NCBI RefSeq assembly: GCF_003606265.1
Contig: NZ_CP023671.1
Coordinates: 1 to 64,000, forward strand
Direction of reading: 5' to 3'
Source of the DNA: Clostridium septicum
Lineage (GTDB): Bacteria; Bacillota; Clostridia; Clostridiales; Clostridiaceae
DNA: 64,000 bases
Part shown: positions 42,995-52,173 of the stretch, in pieces
Position numbering within the stretch: position 1 is the first letter of the stretch
Layout of the letters: each line of letters opens with the position of its first letter
Translations under genes and position numbers: made by a program
The notes under the pieces: model-generated
Seen by the model: only the letters and a program-made list of their open reading frames with translations
Told to the model about the DNA's origin: nothing
Database searches by the model: none

Positions 42995-44371
42995 CTAAAA
43001 TCTAAAATATAAAAATGGGTTATAAGATGAATCTACTAAATAAGCTATAGACAATATAAATATAATTAACATAAATATTACTTTTAAAGTTTTAATATTC
43101 TTGTATTTTAAATTTATTTTTTTATATATAGGCATAGAAAAGATACAACCTATTATTAATATAATGCCATAGTTCTTTAAGTAATATAAATAATCAAGTC
43201 CTCCTTTAAATATAAATAGTCTTTTTAAAAATTCTATTAACTTAGCCGTATTTGATATAGAAAATATAGAAAATCCTATTAATAAAAATATTATTACATA
43301 TATATGTGATAATATTTTATTATTATTTAAAACATTAATAAATCCAGCTTTTTCTATGGATATTAATATAAAAAAGAATATACCCCATAGTATAAAATTA
43401 TATTCAGCTCCATGCCAAAATCCAGTTAATATCCATACAATTAACAAGTTAAAATAAGTTCTTTTTTTAGATTTTCTGCTTCCTCCAAGTGGTATATATA
43501 CATATTCTTTAAACCAGGAGCCTAGTGAAATATGCCATCGTCTCCAAAACTCCGTCATACTTCTAGATATATATGGATAATTAAAATTATTAGGCAGTGA
43601 AAAACCAAATATTTTACCAATACCAATTGCCATTTGGGAATAACCACTAAAATCAAAATATATCTGAAGTGAGAAAGACAGTACACCTAACCAGGCTAAT
43701 GGTGTAGATATATTAGAAAAACCTAATGAATTAAGTTCATCCCACAATAACCCAATATTATTAGCTATAAGAACCTTTTTGCCTAATCCTATAATAAAAT
43801 ACTGAATTCCACTTTCAATTTCTTCTAAAGAAGTTTTTCTATTTTTTATTTGATTATTTATATCGATATACTTAACGATTGGACCTGCTATTAGTTGAGG
43901 AAATAATGCTACAAATGCTCCAAAGTCAACTATATTTTTTTCAGCATGTATTTTTTTATTATAAACATCAATAGTGTAAGATAATGTTTGAAAAGTATAA
44001 AAACTTATACCTAATGGTAATGTTAAAGTAATATTCTTAATATAAATATTAAAAATAAAGTTTATATTATCTATGAAAAAATTTATATATTTAAAAAATA
44101 TTAGTAATCCTAAATTAAAGATTATAGATATAGTTAACATAGTATTACATAATGTTTTATTATCTCTATTGTTTTCTATTATATTTGAAACTATAAAATC
44201 TATTAATATTGAAAGAATTATTATAGGGAAATATTTAGGTTCCCCAAAGGAGTAAAATATTAAACTTAATAAAAAAATAGCTAAATTTTTATATTTTTTA
44301 GGTGTTAAAAAATAAATGAAAACTGCTAATGGTAAAAATCTAAAAATAAATACAATACTACTAAAAACCAT
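42995..44371 (-). CDS. MBOAT-family O-acyltransferase (AlgI/DltB-like)
   Basis: A 458-residue polytopic membrane protein with about ten hydrophobic segments. Diagnostic motifs are LPLGISFYTFQTLSYTIDVY, FPQLIAGPIVKY, FWRRWHISLGSWFKEYVYIPLGGSR and WHGAEYNFILWG, whose His is the catalytic residue of MBOAT enzymes. It passes acyl groups across the membrane to the partner DHHW protein, modifying a cell-surface glycan. The polymer is not identified; no polysaccharide synthase lies in the window. RBS AGGAG. Confidence 0.92.
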   Translation of the reverse strand: MVFSSIVFIFRFLPLAVFIYFLTPKKYKNLAIFLLSLIFYSFGEPKYFPIIILSILIDFIVSNIIENNRDNKTLCNTMLTISIIFNLGLLIFFKYINFFIDNINFIFNIYIKNITLTLPLGISFYTFQTLSYTIDVYNKKIHAEKNIVDFGAFVALFPQLIAGPIVKYIDINNQIKNRKTSLEEIESGIQYFIIGLGKKVLIANNIGLLWDELNSLGFSNISTPLAWLGVLSFSLQIYFDFSGYSQMAIGIGKIFGFSLPNNFNYPYISRSMTEFWRRWHISLGSWFKEYVYIPLGGSRKSKKRTYFNLLIVWILTGFWHGAEYNFILWGIFFFILISIEKAGFINVLNNNKILSHIYVIIFLLIGFSIFSISNTAKLIEFLKRLFIFKGGLDYLYYLKNYGIILIIGCIFSMPIYKKINLKYKNIKTLKVIFMLIIFILSIAYLVDSSYNPFLYFRF

Positions 44372-44393
44372 AATATCTCCTAAATAAAGAATT

Positions 44394-44434
44394 AAAAGCT
44401 AGTCATTAAGAATTAACTTAATAATCTAGCTTTT
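44394..44434 (-). terminator. Terminator between lipoprotein and MBOAT genes
   Basis: Stem AAAAGCTAG / CTAGCTTTT enclosing an inner ATTAAG / CTTAAT stem, just downstream of the lipoprotein stop. It may allow partial read-through into the MBOAT operon. Confidence 0.7.
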
Positions 44435-44443
44435 AATAATATT

Positions 44444-44923
44444 TTACTTAAAGCAACTATTTACTGCATTTTCAGCAGATTTAATATCATCATTTATTAA
44501 TAAAATAACATAATTACCTTTAGTTAAAATTTTACCTTTATTGGCTTTTTCTTTTTGATCAGGCAAATACTGTTCAAATGACTTTTGAACATCTGTTAAT
44601 CGTGTTTCTAAAGATTTCTTCACATTATCTACTTTACTATCTTTAGCTTTTACTATTACGGTATTATCAGCAGAATTCATTACCATAGCACTTTTTATAT
44701 AGTATTCTTCAACATCATCTAAATTTAAGTGATATATATTTTTTGCCATTTCTTCATCGGCTTCCATTGGCATTTGCATAGGTGCAACTTCCTCTATCTT
44801 TTCCACTACATTTTTTAATGTTAAATTATCTTTTAATTCATTTCCACTAGAACTTGAGCTGCATCCTACAAATATAGCCCCAAACGTAAATAGAGATAAT
44901 AAAATTCCAACTAGTTTTTTCAT
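44444..44923 (-). CDS. DUF4358 lipoprotein
   Basis: A 159-residue lipoprotein: signal peptide with lipobox FVGCSSSS (lipidated Cys about residue 21), then a DUF4358 domain (DDVEEYYIKSAMVMNSADNTVIVKAKDSKVDNVKKSLETRL). DUF4358 proteins are commonly encoded with MBOAT/DHHW pairs in clostridia, and here it is immediately upstream of them on the same strand. Probably an exported accessory of the same surface-modification system. RBS GAGGGG. Confidence 0.82.
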   Translation of the reverse strand: MKKLVGILLSLFTFGAIFVGCSSSSSGNELKDNLTLKNVVEKIEEVAPMQMPMEADEEMAKNIYHLNLDDVEEYYIKSAMVMNSADNTVIVKAKDSKVDNVKKSLETRLTDVQKSFEQYLPDQKEKANKGKILTKGNYVILLINDDIKSAENAVNSCFK

Positions 44924-45014
44924 ATTAGCCCCTCATTTCTTTAAAATATAACATCTATGAAAATATTATATAATAAATTATTAATTTATTAAAGCTGTTA
45001 AGTAAAAGTTTACA

Positions 45015-45056
45015 TTAAGTTAATAAGACTAATTTAAATTAGTCTTATTAACTTAA
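45015..45056. terminator. Long perfect-palindrome terminator
   Basis: A 42-base perfect palindrome with arms beginning TTAAGTTAATAAGACTAA, followed by ATTTTTATAATTTTT on the plus strand. It includes the stop codon of the minus-strand ABC-F gene. It terminates that gene before the lipoprotein gene. Confidence 0.8.
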
Positions 45057-46975
45057 TTTTTATAATTTTTTATTTTATTTGCTATATCCTCAAGATATTC
45101 TAATCGTTCATATTTTTCTAATAACAAAATTTCTAACTCTTCTTTTTCAGCTGTAAGTTCATTTAATAATCCATAGTTAGAAAAGTTTTGTTCCATTTTT
45201 TTATCTATTTCATCTACCTTATTTTCTATATTTTTAATAATAGAATAAATTTCGTTAAATTCCTTTTGCTCTTTAAAAGTAAATTTTGGTCTTTCATCTT
45301 TATTTTTTACATATTGCTTCTTTTTCTCAAAGTTAGTATTTTTCACATTTAAATCATCTTCTTTTAGTTTTTGATTTTCCAATTCTTTACTTATAAGAAA
45401 ATAACTATAATTTCCAGTATATTCTTTAATTAGTCCATTACCTTCATAAGAGAAAATTTTATGGCAAATTCTATCTAAGAAATATCTATCATGAGATACT
45501 ACTACTACTACTCCAATAAATTCATCTAAAAAATCTTCTAAAATTTTTAATGTCTCTATATCTAAGTCATTTGTTGGCTCATCTAAAATAAGAACGTTAG
45601 GTGCTTCCATAAGAACTCTTAATAATTGAAGTCTTCTTCTTTCTCCTCCAGATAGTTTCTCGATTGGAGTATATTGCATTGTACCATCAAACAAAAATCT
45701 TTCAGCAAGTTGAGATGCTGTAATATCATATCCAGCATCTGTTGGGATTCTCTCCCCACCCTCTTTTATATAATCAATAGCTCTCATATTATTATTCATT
45801 TCAGTAGAATCTTGTGAAAACACTCCTATTTTAACAGTATCTCCAATTTCTATTTCACCAGAATCTAATGGAATCATACCTCTTATTATATTTATAAGGG
45901 TTGTTTTGCCCATACCATTTTTACCAATAATACCGATTCTATCATCTCTTAAAAATATGTAATTAAAGCTATCTATTAGTTTTTTATCGTTAAATGATTT
46001 AGAAATAGAATTTAATTCTATTATTTTTTTACCAAGTCTTCTACCAACAAAAGGCATTTCTATATCTTGTTTAGTTTGTATAAATTCTTTATTAACTAAT
46101 TCATCAAATCTTTGAAGTCTAGCTTTCTGTTTTGTTGTTCTAGCTTTAGCTCCTCTTCTTACCCATTTAAGCTCTTTGATTATTAGTTTTTTTCTCTTTT
46201 CTTCATTTGCATTTTCAACTTGAATTCTTTCAGATTTCTGTTCAAGAAAGTCACTATAATTTCCTTCATAAGAATAAATATTACCTCTATCTAATTCTAA
46301 TATTTTATTAGCAACACGATCAAGAAAGTATCTATCATGGGTAATCATTAAAAGAGCGCCTTTCCTAGAATTTAAATATTCTTCAAGCCATTCTATAGAT
46401 TCAGCATCTAAATGATTTGTTGGTTCATCTAAAACTAAAAGTTCGCAAGGTGTAATTAAAGCTGAAGCTAAAAAAACTCTTTTTTTCTGACCACCGGATA
46501 ATTCTCCCATTTTAGCATTAAAATCTTTTATTCCAAGTTTTGTAAGAATAGCTTTTGCATCACTTTCTAAATCCCAAAGATTCATATTATCTATTTTTTC
46601 TTGAAGTCTTATTAATTTGCTATTTTTATCATCATCAAATAAACCTTGGTTTATCTCTTCAAGTAAATTTTCATATTCCATAATTAATTTCATTTCTGGA
46701 GTATCGCCTCTAAATATTTGTTCTAATACAGTTGCTTCTAAGTTGAAGTCTGGATTTTGTGCTAAATATTCTATTCTAACATTTTTTCCTTTAATAATTG
46801 TACCTTCAAAAAATTCTTCACGATTAGTAAGTATTTTTAAAAATGTTGACTTACCAGCACCATTAACCCCAATTAGGCCTATCTTATCTCCAGAATTTAT
46901 TCCTAAAGATACATTTCTTAATAGAACTTTTTCACTATATGTTTTATTTATGTTTTCTAATGTTAATAAATTCAT
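45053..46975 (-). CDS. ABC-F family ATPase (Uup-like)
   Basis: A 640-residue soluble protein with two ABC domains and no membrane part. First domain: Walker A GVNGAGKST, signature LSGGQKKR, Walker B VLDEPTNHLD. Second: GKNGMGKTT, LSGGERRR, ILDEPTNDLD. The linker (about 240-310) is the ABC-F tRNA-interaction segment, and residues about 560-636 form a coiled coil as in Uup. ABC-F proteins act on the ribosome E site. The match to a housekeeping Uup-like factor is better than to an antibiotic-protection type, but that cannot be settled by eye. Confidence 0.9.
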   Translation of the reverse strand: MNLLTLENINKTYSEKVLLRNVSLGINSGDKIGLIGVNGAGKSTFLKILTNREEFFEGTIIKGKNVRIEYLAQNPDFNLEATVLEQIFRGDTPEMKLIMEYENLLEEINQGLFDDDKNSKLIRLQEKIDNMNLWDLESDAKAILTKLGIKDFNAKMGELSGGQKKRVFLASALITPCELLVLDEPTNHLDAESIEWLEEYLNSRKGALLMITHDRYFLDRVANKILELDRGNIYSYEGNYSDFLEQKSERIQVENANEEKRKKLIIKELKWVRRGAKARTTKQKARLQRFDELVNKEFIQTKQDIEMPFVGRRLGKKIIELNSISKSFNDKKLIDSFNYIFLRDDRIGIIGKNGMGKTTLINIIRGMIPLDSGEIEIGDTVKIGVFSQDSTEMNNNMRAIDYIKEGGERIPTDAGYDITASQLAERFLFDGTMQYTPIEKLSGGERRRLQLLRVLMEAPNVLILDEPTNDLDIETLKILEDFLDEFIGVVVVVSHDRYFLDRICHKIFSYEGNGLIKEYTGNYSYFLISKELENQKLKEDDLNVKNTNFEKKKQYVKNKDERPKFTFKEQKEFNEIYSIIKNIENKVDEIDKKMEQNFSNYGLLNELTAEKEELEILLLEKYERLEYLEDIANKIKNYKN

Positions 46976-47021
46976 ATGCCTCTCCCTTTATAAAAAATAC
47001 AATAATGGTATTATATCATAT

Positions 47022-47082
47022 TATAAAGTTAAATACCTAGCAGATAGTCTATTTAACTACTTACTAGGTATTTAACTTTATA
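47022..47082. terminator. Terminator overlapping the end of queT
   Basis: A 19-bp perfect stem TATAAAGTTAAATACCTAG with complement at 47064-47082 and a 23-base loop. It overlaps the queT stop codon and lies between queT and the ABC-F gene. Confidence 0.78.
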
Positions 47083-47578
47083 TTAAGCTTAACTTATTTC
47101 CATATTTTCTTTTTATAATTATAGCTATTGAAACTCCAAGTATAGTTACAACAACAAATTCACCAATAGCAACTTGTAGCATTGTTATAAATATAGGAAC
47201 TCCTAAAACGAAATTTAGCATCCATCCTATTATTACACCATTAAATAGTGTCGGCCATAAGGATGCTATTAATAAAGAAAATTTATTTTGCTTTAAAAAT
47301 TTTGCTGTTAAAGATATAGATGAAACACTCATAAACGTAGCTATAGTTCCAAATACAATATCCATTACGCCATAGCCACCTAAAATATTAGATAATAGAC
47401 AACCTAACGTTAGTCCACCTATATAAAATGGATCAAAGAATGCTAATAATACCATAACCTCAGATAATCTAAATTGAATTGGACCATAACTAATAGGAGC
47501 TAATATAATAGTTAAAATTGCGTATAGAGCCGCTATAATAGCTGTTTTTACTAATCTTTTTGTTAAAGTGTTTTTCAA
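47078..47578 (-). CDS. queT: QueT, queuosine-precursor ECF transporter S component
   Basis: A 166-residue membrane protein of the QueT family (COG4708), the substrate-binding S component that imports a queuosine precursor with the shared ECF energy module. It has about five hydrophobic segments; the family motifs AIIAALYAILTIILAPISYGPIQFRLSEVMVLLAFFDP, GLTLGCLLSNILGGYGVMDIVFGTIAT and the late LNFVLGVPIF are visible. The start is TTG 47578 with AAGGAAGG seven bases before. Upstream lies a candidate preQ1 riboswitch, which fits the function. The ECF module is not in this window. Confidence 0.9.
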   Translation of the reverse strand: MKNTLTKRLVKTAIIAALYAILTIILAPISYGPIQFRLSEVMVLLAFFDPFYIGGLTLGCLLSNILGGYGVMDIVFGTIATFMSVSSISLTAKFLKQNKFSLLIASLWPTLFNGVIIGWMLNFVLGVPIFITMLQVAIGEFVVVTILGVSIAIIIKRKYGNKLSLI

Positions 47579-47618
47579 GATTAATCCTTCCTTTACTTAA
47601 ATATTTTTAAATATAAAA

Positions 47619-47642
47619 GGGGTATATTATATAATATACCCC
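47619..47642 (-). terminator. Terminator-like hairpin close to queT
   Basis: Stem GGGGTATATTAT / ATAATATACCCC; on the minus strand it is followed by TTTTATATTT. It lies about 40 bases before the queT start, in the leader, and could be part of an attenuation device. Confidence 0.65.
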
Positions 47643-47673
47643 CAGTAATTAAATCTACTACATATATATAAAA

Positions 47674-47699
47674 TAGGATATTACGAAATGTAATACCTA
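47674..47699 (-). terminator. Leader terminator of the queT riboswitch
   Basis: On the minus strand TAGGTATTAC, loop ATTTC, GTAATATCCTA (one bulged T), then TTTTATATAT. It follows the aptamer candidate by about 40 bases. The CTAGG of the aptamer tail could instead pair with the CCTA of this hairpin, a plausible anti-terminator. Confidence 0.6.
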
Positions 47700-47740
47700 G
47701 ATAAATATTATTACTATTTTTTATAATGTAATGTAATTTA

Positions 47741-47780
47741 ACCTAGTTTTATTTTGAGACAGGAGGCTTTCGAACTGTCT
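47741..47780 (-). promoter_or_regulatory. Candidate preQ1-I riboswitch aptamer
   Basis: On the minus strand: P1 stem AGACAG / CTGTCT, a 12-base loop TTCGAAAGCCTC, then an A-rich tail ending AAAACTAGG. The small stem, UUCG-start loop of 12 bases and AAAxAAAACUAGG tail match the layout of the class I preQ1 riboswitch (same loop length as the Bacillus queC example). No T-run follows on this strand, so it is not a plain terminator. It sits upstream of queT, a usual preQ1 target. Confidence 0.6.
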
Positions 47781-47831
47781 TATTCTTTTTTACTTTATAA
47801 TAATATATGAATTTTTAATTTTTTTCAAGTA

Positions 47832-50800
47832 TTAAAATTCTTTTTTAGCAGCTGATAACATTAATTTAATTCTATTTAGTTGATTAACTTCACTAGCACC
47901 AGGATCATAATCTATAGCAACAATATTTGCTTCTGGATAAACTCTCTTCAGTTCTTTAATCACACCTTTGCCGGTAACATGATTAGGTAAGCAAGCAAAT
48001 GGTTGCATACATACTATATTTTTAACTCCATCTTCAATAAGTTCTATCATTTCACCTGTTAAAAACCAACCTTCACCAGTTTGATTTCCTAAAGATACAA
48101 TTTTACTAGCTTCAGCTGCAATGTCTTCTATATACTTTAATTTTCCAAATCTATTACTATTTTTTAAGGCTGTTCTATAATAACTTCTATAAAATTCAAT
48201 TATTTTATTAGCAATATTACAACTAATAGTATTAAGCTTAGTTCCTAATAAGTATTTATACTTAAATTTTGAATTATAAGTACAATATAGAAGAAAATCA
48301 GCTAAATCCGGCATAACCGCTTCAGCGTCCTCTTCTTCAAGTAAATTTACAACACTATTATTAGCTATAGGATTAAACTTTACTAATATTTCACCAACTA
48401 AACCAACTCGTATTTTTTCCTTGTCTATTATTTCTACTGAGTCAAATTCTTTAATAATAGAGTATATATTATTTTTAAATTCTCTTCTTTTTGCATTTTT
48501 TAATGAATTTAAGCAGATAGTTGTCCATTTTTTATATAATTCATTACAAGTACCACTTTTTTTCTCATATGGTCTAACTCTATATAAAACCCTCATTAAA
48601 ACATCACCATAAATTAATCCCATCATTGATCTATTTAATAAATTTAAGGATAAATTGAATCCTGGATTTTTTTCTATGCCTGTAGCATTTAATGAAATTA
48701 CTGGTATATTAGAAAAACCAGCATCTTTAAGAGCTTTCCTTAAAAAACCTATATAATTAGTTGCACGACATCCTCCTCCAGTTTGAGATAGCATAATGGA
48801 GGTATTATTTAAATCGTAATTGTTAGATTTAAGAGCTTCTATTATTTGACCAATTACTAATATAGCTGGGTAGCAGGCATCATTATTTACATATTTTAAA
48901 CCTATGTCTACAGAGGTTTTACCTTTAGAAGGTATTAAAACTAAATTGTATCCGGATAATTTAAAAGCTTCCTCTAAAAATCGAAAATGTATAGGGGACA
49001 TTGATGGAACAAGTATTGTATGCTTATTTTTCATTTCTTTAGAAAAGACTATTCTATTATAAGCATTATTAGATCTAGTTAACTTAAAATTATTATTTTC
49101 TCTATCTATCATAGTGGCTTTTAAAGATCTAAGTCTAATTTTTATAGCACCTAAATTAGTTCCTTCATCTATTTTTAACGATGTATATATTTTAGAATTA
49201 TTTTCTAAGATCTCTTGAACTTGATCAGTTGTAATAGCATCTAAACCACATCCAAATGAGTTTAATTGTACAAGCTCTAAATAATTTTTAGTAGATATAA
49301 AACTTGCAGCTGCATATAACCTTGAATGATATGCCCATTGGTCTACTACTCTTAGAGGTCTATCTACTTTTCCTAAATGAGAAATTGAATCTTCAGTTAA
49401 AACAGCCATTCCTAATGAATTTATAATATTAGGAATACCATGATTTATTTCAGGATCTATGTGATATGGTCTTCCAGATAAAACTATTCCCTTTATATTA
49501 TTTTTAAGTATATATTTTAATGTTTCTTCGCCTTTACTTCTAATATCATTTTTAAAGTTAATTTGTTCTTTTGTTGCATTATCAATACTTTTAGATATTT
49601 CAGCTTTAGAAATATTGAATATTTTTAATTCCTCAAACAAAACCTTCTTTAACTTTTTCTTATTACAATAAGGTAAAAATGGATTTATAAAATTAATCTT
49701 TTTAATTCTTAAAATATCAATATTATTCTTTATAACTTCAGGATATGAGGTAACAATAGGACAATTAAAATGATTATTTGCATTATTTTGCTCTTTTTCT
49801 TCATGTGTAATACAAGGATAAAATATAGTTTTTATATCTTTTTCCATTAGATTAATTATATGTCCATGAACAAGTTTAGCTGGATAACAAACAGATTCAG
49901 ATGGTATTGTTTCAATTCCCTTTTCATATATATTTTTTGAAGTCTTATCAGAAAGAACTACTCTAAATCCTAAATTGGTAAAGAAAGTAAACCAAAATGG
50001 ATAATCTTCATAAATATTTAGTACCCTTGGAATACCAATAACTCCCCTTTTAGCATTTTCTATATTTAAAGGTTTATATTTAAATAATCGTTCATATTTA
50101 TATTTATATAGATTAGGAAGTTTCCTTACTCCAATTACTTTACCTAATCCTTTTTCACATCTATTCCCTGAAATAAATTTTTCTCCATTTCCAAAATTAT
50201 TTATAGTTAATAAACAATTATTAGAACATGATTTACATCTTGTAATTGTAGTATCTATATTAAAATTTTCAAGCTTTTTTAAGGTTAATATACTTGAAAT
50301 ATTATTCTTCTTATATCTTTCTTTTGCAATTAAAGCTGCTCCAAAAGCTCCCATTAAACCTGATATATCAGGTCGTATAACTTCTCTGTTAGATAAAATT
50401 TCAAAACTTCTAAGAACTAAATCATTATAAAAGGTTCCCCCTTGAACTACTATTTTATTACCAAGTTCTTCTGAACTTCTTACTTTTATTACTTTAAATA
50501 GAGCATTTTTTATAACTGAATAAGATAATCCAGCTGATATATCAGAAATAGTAGCTCCTTCTTTTTGAGATTGCTTAACACGAGAATTCATAAAAACTGT
50601 GCATCTAGATCCTAAATCTACTGGCTTTTTAGAAAATAAACCTTCATTAACAAAATCTTGTATGGTCATACCTAATGAATTTGCAAACGTATCTAAAAAT
50701 GATCCACATCCTGAAGAACAAGCTTCATTTAAAAGAATACTTTGAATAACACCATCTTTTATTTTAAGGCATTTCATATCTTGTCCACCTATATCTAAAA

Positions 50801-52064
50801 TAAAATCTACTTCTGGACAAAAAAATTCAGCAGCTTTATAATGCGCTATAGTTTCTATTTCACCATAGTCTATTTTTAAAGCAGATTTTATTAATAGCTC
50901 TCCGTAACCAGTTACAGTAGATGCAACTATATTTGCGCTTTTAGGCAAAGCATTGTATAAATTTTTAAGAGTGTCTATAGTAGATTTTAATGGACTTCCC
51001 TCATTACTTCCGTAGTATGTATATAAAACTGATCCATATTTATCTATTAGTACAACTTTTGTTGTTGTGGAGCCAGAATCTATTCCTAAAAAACAATCTC
51101 CTTTAAAGGATTTTAATTCTTCCCTTTTAACTTTATTCATTTCATGTCTTATTAAAAATTTCTTGTAATCTTCTTTATTATTAAAAAGAGGGGCTAATCT
51201 ATTACTTTCCTCTATTATAGAAGAATCAAGATTTTCTATTTTAAATATCAAGCGCTTTAAACTAATATTCTCATATTGAAAGCTATATAAAGCTGCACCT
51301 AAAGCAACGTATAATTCAGAGTTTTTAGGAACTATAATGTCATCTTCTTTTAACTCTAATACTTCTATAAATCTTTTTCTAAGTTCAGATAAAAAATGTA
51401 ATGGACCTCCAAGAAAAGCTACTTTTCCTTTTATAGGTCTTCCACAAGCTAGTCCACTGATTGTTTGTATTACAACTGCTTGAAAAACTGATACAGCTAT
51501 ATTTTCCTTTGAAGCACCTTCATTTAAAAGTGGCTGTATATCTGTTTTTGCAAATACACCACACCTTGCGGCAATAGGATATATATTTGTATAATTTTTA
51601 GCTAGTTCATTTAAGCCTAAGGAGTCTGTTTTCAGTAGCATTGCCATTTGATCTATAAATGATCCAGTTCCACCTGCACAGGTTCCATTCATTCTTTGCT
51701 CAATACCATTTTTATAATAAGTTATTTTAGCGTCTTCTCCACCTAACTCAATTGCAATGTCTGTATCACTGTTATAAGTTTTTATAGCTTTAGTTGCAGC
51801 AATTACCTCTTGAATAAAAGGAATGTTAGTTTTTTTCGAAATACTTATACCACCTGAACCAGTCATTACTGTAGATATAGTAAGATTATCAAATTGTTCA
51901 TATATTTCTTTTAAAACTCTTACTATTGTATTTTTAATGTCTGAATAATGCCTTTGGTACACATTATAAACTATATCATTGTTATTATTTAGAATTACAA
52001 CTTTAACAGTTGTAGATCCAACGTCTATACCCATATGAAATAATTCATTTCTATTTCTCTCCAT
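47832..52064 (-). CDS. Giant acyl-CoA dehydratase activase-like protein (double ASKHA, DUF2229, dehydratase-like)
   Basis: A 1410-residue protein. Two ASKHA ATPase domains of the BadF/HgdC activase type come first: [14 protein letters not shown] ... CAGGTGSF (about 12-260) and [15 protein letters not shown] ... CSSGCGSF (about 325-590). A DUF2229 region and a 2-hydroxyglutaryl-CoA dehydratase-like segment follow ([49 protein letters not shown]). Cysteines in these motifs suggest iron-sulfur clusters, as in activases and the double-cubane cluster proteins. It probably uses ATP to drive low-potential electron transfer; the acceptor is unknown. Homologues of this size are standard in Firmicutes. 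RBS AGAGGAAA. Confidence 0.85.
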   Translation of the reverse strand: MERNRNELFHMGIDVGSTTVKVVILNNNNDIVYNVYQRHYSDIKNTIVRVLKEIYEQFDNLTISTVMTGSGGISISKKTNIPFIQEVIAATKAIKTYNSDTDIAIELGGEDAKITYYKNGIEQRMNGTCAGGTGSFIDQMAMLLKTDSLGLNELAKNYTNIYPIAARCGVFAKTDIQPLLNEGASKENIAVSVFQAVVIQTISGLACGRPIKGKVAFLGGPLHFLSELRKRFIEVLELKEDDIIVPKNSELYVALGAALYSFQYENISLKRLIFKIENLDSSIIEESNRLAPLFNNKEDYKKFLIRHEMNKVKREELKSFKGDCFLGIDSGSTTTKVVLIDKYGSVLYTYYGSNEGSPLKSTIDTLKNLYNALPKSANIVASTVTGYGELLIKSALKIDYGEIETIAHYKAAEFFCPEVDFILDIGGQDMKCLKIKDGVIQSILLNEACSSGCGSFLDTFANSLGMTIQDFVNEGLFSKKPVDLGSRCTVFMNSRVKQSQKEGATISDISAGLSYSVIKNALFKVIKVRSSEELGNKIVVQGGTFYNDLVLRSFEILSNREVIRPDISGLMGAFGAALIAKERYKKNNISSILTLKKLENFNIDTTITRCKSCSNNCLLTINNFGNGEKFISGNRCEKGLGKVIGVRKLPNLYKYKYERLFKYKPLNIENAKRGVIGIPRVLNIYEDYPFWFTFFTNLGFRVVLSDKTSKNIYEKGIETIPSESVCYPAKLVHGHIINLMEKDIKTIFYPCITHEEKEQNNANNHFNCPIVTSYPEVIKNNIDILRIKKINFINPFLPYCNKKKLKKVLFEELKIFNISKAEISKSIDNATKEQINFKNDIRSKGEETLKYILKNNIKGIVLSGRPYHIDPEINHGIPNIINSLGMAVLTEDSISHLGKVDRPLRVVDQWAYHSRLYAAASFISTKNYLELVQLNSFGCGLDAITTDQVQEILENNSKIYTSLKIDEGTNLGAIKIRLRSLKATMIDRENNNFKLTRSNNAYNRIVFSKEMKNKHTILVPSMSPIHFRFLEEAFKLSGYNLVLIPSKGKTSVDIGLKYVNNDACYPAILVIGQIIEALKSNNYDLNNTSIMLSQTGGGCRATNYIGFLRKALKDAGFSNIPVISLNATGIEKNPGFNLSLNLLNRSMMGLIYGDVLMRVLYRVRPYEKKSGTCNELYKKWTTICLNSLKNAKRREFKNNIYSIIKEFDSVEIIDKEKIRVGLVGEILVKFNPIANNSVVNLLEEEDAEAVMPDLADFLLYCTYNSKFKYKYLLGTKLNTISCNIANKIIEFYRSYYRTALKNSNRFGKLKYIEDIAAEASKIVSLGNQTGEGWFLTGEMIELIEDGVKNIVCMQPFACLPNHVTGKGVIKELKRVYPEANIVAIDYDPGASEVNQLNRIKLMLSAAKKEF

Positions 52065-52137
52065 CGTCTATTTCCTCTTTTCAATAATGATACAAATATT
52101 TTATGATTTAAAAATTGTAATTAGCACTAAAAAATAA

Positions 52138-52160
52138 AACCATTGCTTAAAGCAATGGTT
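52138..52160 (-). terminator. Terminator of the pncA-pncB operon
   Basis: Stem AACCATTGCT / AGCAATGGTT with a 3-base centre; on the minus strand followed by TTATTTTTT. Confidence 0.85.
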
Positions 52161-52173
52161 TTTATAAGGTAGT

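Noticed and set aside
46617..47075. 152-residue frame on the plus strand
   Set aside because: It is antisense to the N-terminus of the ABC-F gene and extends into its promoter and the queT terminator; no family resemblance.
47757..47790. Terminator on the plus strand (AGACAG / CTGTCT followed by TATTCTTTTTT)
   Set aside because: No plus-strand gene reads into it. On the minus strand the same stem with its A-rich tail fits a preQ1 aptamer in front of queT better.
47832..52064. Two genes merged by a sequencing error
   Set aside because: Proteins with the same domain order and about the same length are standard in Firmicutes.
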